The translations under genes were made by a program, and so were the position numbers. The notes below the pieces were generated by a model. It made no database searches. It was given only the letters and a program-made list of their open reading frames with translations, and was not told the origin of the DNA. Below, one piece after another: positions 1 to 4,633 of a stretch of DNA of 5,626 bases. Positions within the stretch are counted from its first letter, which is position 1. Every line of letters begins with the position of its first letter. The stretch is from an uncultured Beijerinckiaceae bacterium. GTDB lineage: Bacteria; Pseudomonadota; Alphaproteobacteria; Rhizobiales; Beijerinckiaceae. The stretch spans positions 1-5,626 of the forward strand of contig CALMGA010000390.1 of assembly GCA_937863205.1 (NCBI GenBank), read 5' to 3'.

Positions 1-1085
1 TCGTAGCGCCCGCCGCCGCCGACCGAGCCGAAGCGGATCGGGCGGCCGTCGTCGCCCTTCACCTCGAAGGTCAACTCGGCCTCGAAGACCGGGCCGGTGT
101 AGTATTCCAGGCCGCGAACGACAGTCGCATCAATGCGGATGCGATCCACGTTATAGTCCGCTCTTGCTGCCAGCTTGGCTATTTCCTCAAGCGTGTCGAG
201 GCCTTCGCTGACTAGCGGGTGCGCTGGCAATGCTGAACGTAGGTTGGAAATCGTTTTCTCGTTATTGTATCGAACAAACCAATCTTCGTTCCAACATACT
301 GCGCCCGGCGAATCCTTGCTGACGTTCTCCAAAGGTGTTGGACTGGTTACAAACGAGGTGACGAGCACATCAATCTGCTCTTTATCTAAGTTGGCACCTT
401 TGGTGAAATCTCCTGAATCATCCTTGCGTCCCTCGCCAAGCAGGAGGCGAACACCAGCTTCGCGAAGTCTATCGCTCTTATCGATCGCCCGCAGCACGGT
501 GAGCCGCCGCCCGGCGTTCCCTTCGCCGCCCAGCCCGATCGCCTCCATCACCCCGTCGAGCACCTTGCGGTTGTTGACCTTGATCACGTAGTCGCCGCGC
601 TTGATCCCCAGCGCTTCCAGCGTGTCGGCCGCCATCATGCACAGCTCGGCATCGGCCGCGACGCTGGCCGAGCCGACCGTGTCGGCGTCGAATTGCATGA
701 ACTGGCGAAACCGCCCCGGCCCCGGCTTCTCGTTGCGGAACACCAGGCCGGCGCGGAACGAGCGGTAGGGCCGGGGCAGCTTATCCCAGTTCTCGGCGAC
801 GTAGCGGGCAAGCGGCGCGGTCAGGTCGTAGCGCAGGCTCAGCCACTGCTCGTCGTCGTCCTTGAACGAGAACACGCCAGCGTTGGGGCGGTCGAGATCG
901 GGCAGGAACTTGCCCAGCGCGTCGGTGTACTCGATCAGCGGCGTTTCCACGGCCGCGAAGCCGTACAGCTCGTACACCTGCCGGATCTTCTCCAGCATGC
1001 GGTGAGTGGCGGCGATGGCGTCGGGGCCGCGGTCGCCGAAGCCGCGCGGCAGGCGCGCCTCCGCCCGTGTCTTGCTGTCGTTCAT
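1..1085 (-). CDS. hisS: Histidyl-tRNA synthetase (HisRS), C-terminus cut by the left window edge
   Basis: This cytoplasmic class II aminoacyl-tRNA synthetase charges tRNA-His with histidine using ATP. My translation gives 361 complete residues from ATG 1085-1083, beginning [20 protein letters not shown]. Visible HisRS signatures are [13 protein letters not shown] (about 84-96), the class II motif 2 region [14 protein letters not shown] (about 116-129), the histidine-binding segment [10 protein letters not shown] (about 322-331) and the GGGGRYD loop at the cut edge (from about 356). The end of the catalytic core and the anticodon-binding domain lie outside the window. The start suits the family: related proteins begin ten to twenty residues before RLPRG, and an AGG (CAGGTTTCTTC before ATG) gives a modest ribosome binding site. 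The stretch at about residues 222-282 is AT-rich (about 45% G+C at bases 241-420) and carries unusual residues such as CWNEDWF, while the frame stays open. The gene is divergent from the DUF2076 gene. Identity is near certain. Confidence 0.96.
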   Translation of the reverse strand, partial: MNDSKTRAEARLPRGFGDRGPDAIAATHRMLEKIRQVYELYGFAAVETPLIEYTDALGKFLPDLDRPNAGVFSFKDDDEQWLSLRYDLTAPLARYVAENWDKLPRPYRSFRAGLVFRNEKPGPGRFRQFMQFDADTVGSASVAADAELCMMAADTLEALGIKRGDYVIKVNNRKVLDGVMEAIGLGGEGNAGRRLTVLRAIDKSDRLREAGVRLLLGEGRKDDSGDFTKGANLDKEQIDVLVTSFVTSPTPLENVSKDSPGAVCWNEDWFVRYNNEKTISNLRSALPAHPLVSEGLDTLEEIAKLAARADYNVDRIRIDATVVRGLEYYTGPVFEAELTFEVKGDDGRPIRFGSVGGGGRY

Positions 1086-1105
1086 GAAGAAACCTGAGGG
1101 TGAGA

Positions 1106-1144
1106 CGCTTCTTACGAAGCGGCGACCGCGCCGGCAAGGCCGGC
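1106..1144 (-). promoter_or_regulatory. Two small hairpins in the hisS leader / divergent intergenic region
   Basis: Within the 132-base gap between hisS and the DUF2076 gene there are two perfect inverted repeats. One is CGCTTC (1106-1111), loop TTAC, GAAGCG (1116-1121). The other is GCCGGC (1130-1135), loop AAG, GCCGGC (1139-1144). Read on the minus strand both would lie in the 5' leader of hisS, 21 and 45 bases before its ATG, if transcription starts upstream of them. On the plus strand the second is followed by TCTTTC, which resembles a weak terminator, but no plus-strand gene lies upstream to terminate. The structures are seen directly; any regulatory role is inference. I see no T-box or histidine-rich leader peptide. 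Confidence 0.3.
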
Positions 1145-1171
1145 TCTTTCTCCCCGCGACACCGCGCCCCA

Positions 1172-1177
1172 TATCAT
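1172..1177 (+). promoter_or_regulatory. Possible -10 element for the DUF2076 gene
   Basis: TATCAT at 1172-1177 matches four of six positions of the TATAAT consensus. No convincing -35 box lies 16-18 bases upstream; TTTCTC at 1147-1152 is the nearest, with a 19-base spacer. If used, transcription would begin near 1184, leaving a leader of about 34 bases before ATG 1218 and placing the in-frame upstream ATG at 1176 outside the transcript. This is a weak call. Confidence 0.18.
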
Positions 1178-1206
1178 GGCGATGCGGGTGAGTCCCGTGC
1201 CAGCTC

Positions 1207-1211
1207 AGGAG
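1207..1211 (+). promoter_or_regulatory. Ribosome binding site that decides the DUF2076 start
   Basis: AGGAG at 1207-1211 sits six bases before ATG 1218, the best Shine-Dalgarno match in the window. It selects Met at 1218 over the in-frame ATG at 1176, which has no comparable site and would add 14 residues that the family does not carry. Confidence 0.75.
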
Positions 1212-1217
1212 AAACCC

Positions 1218-1955
1218 ATGTCACCCGAAGAGCGCCAGCTCCTGCAGGGGGTATTCGACCGCATGCGCAACAATTCCAGCGCCCCGCGCGACAACGAGGC
1301 CGACCGCCTCATCGCCGACAACGTCCGCTCGCAGCCCTATTCCCCTTATTTCCTGACCCAGGCCGTGATCGTGCAGGAGCAGGCGCTGCAGGCGGCGAAC
1401 CAGCGCATCCAGCAGCTCGAACAGCAGGTGCAGAACGCGCCGAGCCAGTCGTCGGGCGGCGGCGGCGGGTTCCTGTCCTCGATCTTCGGCGGCGGCCATT
1501 CCGCGCCCGTGCCGGCGACGCGCCCGCAGGTGTGGAACCAGGGCGGCGCCGGGCCGAGCGGGCAGGGGCAAGGCTACGGGCAACCGCAGGGCGGCTACCC
1601 GCCCCAGCAGAGTGGTCCGTGGGGCGGGCAGCAGGCTCCGCAAGGCGGCATGATGGGCGGCGGTGGCGGAGGATTCCTCCACGGGGCCTTGCAGACGGCG
1701 GCGGGCGTCGCCGGCGGCGCCCTGCTGTTCGACGGGATCAAGGGTCTGATGGGCGGCGGCGGCAGCCCCTTCGGCATCGGTGCCGGCACCCCCGGACTGG
1801 GTGGCCACGAGTCGGTCGTCAACAACTACTACGGCGACGACAACGGCGGCTCGGGCGGCTCGGCGGCCGACGCGTCGCAGGATGCCAACCAGGACTCCGA
1901 CAGCTCGCAGGACGCCTCCGACTACGGCGTGGACGACAACAGCTCGGACTACTGA
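1218..1955 (+). CDS. DUF2076 family protein of unknown function
   Basis: The product has 245 residues, beginning [17 protein letters not shown]. It matches the DUF2076 pattern (COG3416): an N-terminal helical part with [13 protein letters not shown] and [21 protein letters not shown] (about 3-48), then a Gln-rich helix likely to form a coiled coil (about 50-73), then low-complexity Gly/Gln/Pro sequence (about 80-150). A glycine-rich hydrophobic segment, [20 protein letters not shown] (about 154-173), follows, and the tail is acidic, Ser/Asp-rich and ends in DY. The block GGGGGFL occurs twice, near residues 80-85 and 147-153. I see no signal peptide. Homologues are often labelled periplasmic ligand-binding sensor, but I know of no evidence for that and do not adopt it. 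The gene appears monocistronic, divergent from hisS and convergent with the L,D-transpeptidase. The family call is firm; the function is unknown. Confidence 0.88.
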   Translation: MSPEERQLLQGVFDRMRNNSSAPRDNEADRLIADNVRSQPYSPYFLTQAVIVQEQALQAANQRIQQLEQQVQNAPSQSSGGGGGFLSSIFGGGHSAPVPATRPQVWNQGGAGPSGQGQGYGQPQGGYPPQQSGPWGGQQAPQGGMMGGGGGGFLHGALQTAAGVAGGALLFDGIKGLMGGGGSPFGIGAGTPGLGGHESVVNNYYGDDNGGSGGSAADASQDANQDSDSSQDASDYGVDDNSSDY

Positions 1956-1962
1956 AGCGCCA

Positions 1963-1991
1963 CCGTCTCCCCGCGACCGGCAGGGAGACGG
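1963..1991. terminator. Hairpin between convergent genes, probable bidirectional terminator
   Basis: CCGTCTCCC (1963-1971) and GGGAGACGG (1983-1991) form a perfect 9-bp stem around an 11-base loop. With one bulged C at 1992 the stem can extend by CCA/TGG. It begins 8 bases after the DUF2076 stop and ends 7 bases before the transpeptidase stop, the place expected for a shared terminator. There is no T-run on either side, so if it terminates it is not a classic intrinsic terminator; it may also protect RNA 3' ends. Confidence 0.6.
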
Positions 1992-1997
1992 CTGGTC

Positions 1998-3086
1998 TCA
2001 CATCACGACGACGCGGGTGCCGACGCCGACCCGGCCGTAAAGGTCGATCACGTCCTGGTTCATCATGCGGATGCAACCCGACGAGACGTTGGTGCCGATG
2101 GTGTAGGGCTCATTGGTGCCGTGGATGCGGTACATCGACGAGCCGAGGTAGAGCGCGCGGGCGCCGAGCGGGTTGGCCTCGCCGCCGACCATGTGGCGGG
2201 GCAGGTCGGGGCGGCGGCGCAGCATCTCCGGCGGCGGCGTCCAGTCCGGCCATTCGGCCTTGCGCGACACGCTCTTCACCCCCGACCAGGCAAAGCCCGG
2301 CCGGCCGACGCCGATGCCGTAGCGGATCGCCTGCCCCCCACCCTGCACGAGGTAGAGGAACTTGTCGGGCGTATCGATGACGATGGTGCCGGGCCGCTCG
2401 TGGCCGGCGTAGGCGACGGTCTGCTTGAGGTAGATGGGGTCGATGGGCCGGGTCGCGAGGCCGGGGTCGGCCGCGACCGGATCGTAGGCGCCGTTGTAGG
2501 CTTGGGCGCCGTTGTAGACCGGTGCGCCGGTGCTGGCAGGCTGAGCGAAACTGGCCCCGTTGAACAGGCCGAGCAGGCCGCCGCCGTCTTGCCCGAACAA
2601 GGGTGCCTGACCCGACGGCGCCGCGGCCGGCGGTGCCGCGGCCAGCTGCGGCGCGTAGTCGGGCAGCCCGCCGCGCGGCAGCGATGCCCGAGCCGGATTG
2701 ACGATGGCGCGGTACTCGTGAGGCCGGGCATAGACCGGCGCGGCCTGAACCGGGCCGCCGTAGACTGGGCCGCCGTAGCCGGGCTGGGCGATGGGCTCGG
2801 GACGCCCGCCCGTCATCACGTATTCGACGATGCCGCCGCCGTAGCGCCCGCCCGGCGGGGGAAACACGTCGGACTGCCGGTAGCTCGGCCGGTCGGTGGG
2901 CGAGGGGGTCGGCGCCGGCAATCCGAAGATGTCGTGCTGCGGCGGCGGAAAGATGGCCTGCCGGTAGCCTGGACGCGGCAGGCTGGGATCGGGCCCGGTG
3001 AGGCCGGGAATGACCAAGCCGTCGGCCAGCGCGACCGTTGGTGCGACGCAGAGGAGAAGGGGAAGGATTGCAGATCGGAACGCCAT
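1998..3086 (-). CDS. Secreted L,D-transpeptidase with C-terminal YkuD domain
   Basis: The product has 362 residues. An N-terminal signal peptide (about 1-21, MAFRSAILPLLLCVAPTVALA) suggests export to the periplasm. Residues about 22-230 are Pro/Gly/Ala/Tyr-rich and probably disordered. The YkuD catalytic domain occupies about 233-362, with the active-site pattern IHGTN (His322) and SSGCIRM (catalytic Cys338, Arg340). YkuD enzymes attack the L,D bond of tetrapeptide stems through a cysteine thioester; they form 3-3 peptidoglycan cross-links or attach proteins to peptidoglycan, and which applies here cannot be told. The linker has a duplicated motif, YRQAIFPPP (41-49) and YRQSDVFPPP (69-78), plus GGPVYGGPV and two YNGA units. 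The ATG at 3086 begins the signal peptide directly; its ribosome binding site is poor. The family is certain; the linker is longer than in many small YkuD proteins. Confidence 0.93.
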   Translation of the reverse strand: MAFRSAILPLLLCVAPTVALADGLVIPGLTGPDPSLPRPGYRQAIFPPPQHDIFGLPAPTPSPTDRPSYRQSDVFPPPGGRYGGGIVEYVMTGGRPEPIAQPGYGGPVYGGPVQAAPVYARPHEYRAIVNPARASLPRGGLPDYAPQLAAAPPAAAPSGQAPLFGQDGGGLLGLFNGASFAQPASTGAPVYNGAQAYNGAYDPVAADPGLATRPIDPIYLKQTVAYAGHERPGTIVIDTPDKFLYLVQGGGQAIRYGIGVGRPGFAWSGVKSVSRKAEWPDWTPPPEMLRRRPDLPRHMVGGEANPLGARALYLGSSMYRIHGTNEPYTIGTNVSSGCIRMMNQDVIDLYGRVGVGTRVVVM

Positions 3087-3118
3087 CGCTGCACCGTGCG
3101 CTTTACTACGATGCCGGC

Positions 3119-3146
3119 ATCATAAAGGATAATTTTTAAGTGTAAC
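3119..3146 (-). promoter_or_regulatory. Predicted promoter of the L,D-transpeptidase gene
   Basis: Read on the minus strand, GTTACA (3146-3141; four of six to TTGACA) and TATGAT (3124-3119; five of six to TATAAT) are separated by 16 bases of AT-rich sequence. Transcription would start near 3112, giving a leader of about 25 bases before ATG 3086. The surrounding segment is AT-rich for this genome (about 40% G+C at 3121-3180), as expected of a promoter. This was located by eye. Confidence 0.4.
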
Positions 3147-3161
3147 GCTTCGAGTGCGACC

Positions 3162-3192
3162 ATGGTTACGGTGAGACTAACAGCAATGGTTA
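3162..3192 (-). repeat. Two TAACCAT motifs upstream of the transpeptidase promoter
   Basis: The 7-base motif TAACCAT (minus strand) occurs at 3168-3162 and again at 3192-3186, exactly 24 bp apart. The upstream copy extends to TTTAACCATTG. They lie about 50 and 77 bases before the predicted start of transcription, where activators often bind. TTAACCAT resembles a half-site of the alphaproteobacterial cell-cycle regulator CtrA, but the classical TTAA-N7-TTAA spacing is not present. The repeat is seen directly; the regulator is inference. Confidence 0.35.
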
Positions 3193-3500
3193 AATAAAAA
3201 AGAGCTGAACGAGTTTGGTTGGCAGGCGCTTAACGTGCGGGCGGGAGTTGATGCAAACCCGCTACGACCGGCCGATCGCCGGCACCGCCGCCCGCAGCGC
3301 TTCTTCCTGCTTCGCGGGAAGGAGACGCCCGACTTTCACCAGCGTCTCAGGTGCTCACCCGCCGGAAGCGGTGTCGGCCACTATCGGGTTGGCGCCGGCC
3401 TGCACGGCGCGCACCTTCTGGCTACCCTCGCGAGGACCTGGCTGCAGGGACACCACCACTGCGAGCACGTCGGGTCGGTCCCGGCGAGCTTGGCGAGATC

Positions 3501-3520
3501 AAAGCGCCCTCAGGCGCCTT
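3501..3520 (-). terminator. Terminator-like hairpin enclosing the alpha-E stop codon
   Basis: On the minus strand AAGGCGCC (3520-3513), loop TGAG (3512-3509) and GGCGCTTT (3508-3501) form an 8-bp stem with one G-U wobble. The UGA stop of the alpha-E gene is in the loop. The three U residues belong to the stem and are followed by GAUC, so there is no long U-tract. It could end the ATP-grasp/alpha-E transcript, consistent with the gene-free stretch that follows. Confidence 0.45.
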
Positions 3521-4505
3521 GCGGCACGCCCGACAGGTCGAGGTACTGCCCGCTGATGATCTCGCCCAACCGGCTGTTGTCCTCGACGAAGCCGGTGATG
3601 AACTCGTGCAGGCCGGCCTGGAACACGGCGCCGGTGGTGGACTTCTGCAGCCGGTCGTAGACGGTGCGGGCATGGTGCTGCGCCGCGCCCTGCCGGCCGT
3701 AGGCGCGCCCGATCGCATCGAGGAAGTAAACGATGTTGTCGTAGCACGAGATCAGCGAGCGCGGCATGTCCGGCTTCAAGATCAGCAGGTCGGCGACGAG
3801 CCAGGGCTTGATGGACTGGCGATACACCCAGTGATAGGCGGTGAGAGCCGACACGGCGCGCAGGATCGCCGTCCATTGGAAGTAGTCGAGCGAGCCGCCG
3901 ACGACCTCGCTCTCGGGCAGCAGCACGTTGTACTTGACGTCGAGGATGCGGGCGGTGTTGTCGGCGCGCTCGATGTAGACGCCCAGGCGCGAGAACCAGT
4001 AGGCGTCGTTGCGCAGCATGGTGCGGTAGGCCCGCCCGTCGAAGTCGCAGGAGGCCTGCTGCACGAAGTCGAGGAAGCGGGTTCGCTCTTCCCGCTTGAG
4101 GCGCCCGCGCGAAGCCTTCAGCTCCTCGAAACGAACCAGCTCGAGCCAGGCGCCGTTGATCGACTCCCACATTTCGGAGGTCAGGGCGACGCGGATCGAG
4201 CGGGCGTTGGTGCGGGCGTTGGCGATGCAGCTGCGCACCGACGAGGGATTGTCGGTCGCGAAGGCGAGATACTCGATGACGTTGTCCTCGTCCACCGGGC
4301 GCCCGCTCGCCTTGAAGCCTTCCGCCGAGCCGGAGGCTTCCAGCACGCTGTCCCATTCGGTGCCGGGCTGGCCGGCGCCGCTCGGGTTGTATTCGCTCGG
4401 CAGGCCGGCGAGGCGCTGCGTCGCCTGGATGATGCGGGCGAGGAAATCGGCCCGCTCCATGTAGCGGGACACCCAGAAGATCGAGTCGGCCGTGCGCGCA
4501 AGCAT
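3510..4505 (-). CDS. Alpha-E domain protein, partner of the ATP-grasp protein
   Basis: The product has 331 residues from ATG 4505 (MLARTADSIFWVSRYMERAD). It is an alpha-E domain protein, an all-helical family named for a conserved ExxR motif and typically about 310-330 residues long, so this copy is full length. A related helix appears twice: FWVSRYMERADFLARI (about 10-25) and YWFSRLGVYIERADNTARIL (about 169-188), each with ERAD-x-x-AR. Other conserved stretches include MWESINGAWL, SLDYFQWTAILR and LISCYDNIVYFLD. The biochemical role is not established; the genes co-occur with circularly permuted ATP-grasp and transglutaminase-like proteins, and a peptide-ligating or tagging system has been proposed. 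The ATP-grasp gene lies 128 bases upstream on the same strand, so the two are probably an operon. I chose ATG 4505 because the family begins MLART; a TTG at 4535 in the same frame lies within a tandem repeat and would add ten unconserved residues. The ribosome binding site is weak. Confidence 0.92.
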   Translation of the reverse strand: MLARTADSIFWVSRYMERADFLARIIQATQRLAGLPSEYNPSGAGQPGTEWDSVLEASGSAEGFKASGRPVDEDNVIEYLAFATDNPSSVRSCIANARTNARSIRVALTSEMWESINGAWLELVRFEELKASRGRLKREERTRFLDFVQQASCDFDGRAYRTMLRNDAYWFSRLGVYIERADNTARILDVKYNVLLPESEVVGGSLDYFQWTAILRAVSALTAYHWVYRQSIKPWLVADLLILKPDMPRSLISCYDNIVYFLDAIGRAYGRQGAAQHHARTVYDRLQKSTTGAVFQAGLHEFITGFVEDNSRLGEIISGQYLDLSGVPQGA

Positions 4506-4513
4506 TCGCCAAA

Positions 4514-4545
4514 TCCCAAGCAGGTTTCGTCCCAAGCAGGTTTCG
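4514..4545. repeat. Perfect 16-bp tandem duplication just before the alpha-E start
   Basis: TCCCAAGCAGGTTTCG occurs at 4514-4529 and immediately again at 4530-4545 with no mismatch. On the minus strand the repeat ends 8 bases before the alpha-E ATG, so the duplication lengthens the leader close to the ribosome entry region. Its perfection suggests a recent slippage or duplication event. It also creates an in-frame TTG that could look like a start codon. Confidence 0.9.
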
Positions 4546-4569
4546 CAAAAGCGTCCCGCGGCTTTGCGA
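4543..4569 (-). promoter_or_regulatory. Hairpin in the ATP-grasp/alpha-E spacer
   Basis: TCGCAAAAGC (4543-4552) and GCTTTGCGA (4561-4569) are inverted repeats with one bulged A, around the loop GTCCCGCG. The hairpin overlaps the end of the tandem duplication by three bases and lies between the two genes. A second pair, CCCGCGG at 4555-4561 and 4576-4582, is nearby and could compete with it for pairing. Possible roles are attenuation or RNA processing between the two reading frames; there is no T-run after it. The rest of the 128-base spacer shows nothing else I can name. Confidence 0.4.
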
Positions 4570-4633
4570 CAAGAACCCGCGGTTTGATAAAGAGCTAAGC
4601 GGGTGAGATCTTAGCCTGCCGACATGAACCTGC

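Larger units (their letters stand above)
3087..3509. other. 423-base intergenic region without a recognised gene
   Basis: This gap separates two minus-strand genes. Its left part (3087-3230) is AT-rich, includes a run of A residues near 3195-3200 and holds the transpeptidase promoter. The right part (about 3235-3500) returns to high G+C but contains no family I recognise on either strand. On the minus strand one frame reads 47 open codons (3498-3358), a TGA (3357-3355), then 30 more codons to a TAG at 3264-3262, with protein-like composition such as APETLVKVGRLLPAKQEEAL. In such GC-rich DNA this can arise by chance, and there is no start codon with a ribosome binding site, so I do not call a gene. 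A decayed gene is possible. Confidence 0.5.

Noticed and set aside
458..467. 10-bp palindrome CTTCGCGAAG within hisS
   Set aside because: It is in coding sequence, encodes ordinary residues, and such palindromes are expected by chance; its closeness to the edge of the AT-rich patch is not evidence of insertion.
175..591. Plus-strand open frame of 138 codons within the hisS region
   Set aside because: It is antisense to a conserved synthetase frame and its Ser/Pro/Arg-rich translation has no family features.
1176..1217. Upstream in-frame ATG for the DUF2076 gene
   Set aside because: It has no ribosome binding site, overlaps a possible -10 element and adds residues outside the family pattern; ATG 1218 has AGGAG six bases upstream.
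1221..1808. Long minus-strand frame of 195 codons opposite the DUF2076 gene
   Set aside because: It is an Arg/Ala/Leu-rich translation typical of the antisense of GC-rich, glycine-rich coding DNA, with no recognisable domain.
2750..2790. Short repeats in the transpeptidase DNA that might suggest CRISPR or a minisatellite
   Set aside because: They encode in-frame GGPVYGGPV and are protein low complexity; there are no regular spacers.
2121..3125. 334-codon plus-strand frame opposite the transpeptidase gene
   Set aside because: The minus strand has a complete signal peptide and YkuD active site; the plus frame is the antisense shadow.
4533..4535. TTG start ten codons upstream of the alpha-E ATG
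   Set aside because: It lies inside the 16-bp duplication, and family members begin at MLART, which matches ATG 4505.
3351..4598. 415-codon plus-strand frame covering the alpha-E gene
   Set aside because: Although longer than the real gene, it is antisense to a well-conserved alpha-E protein and shows no domain.
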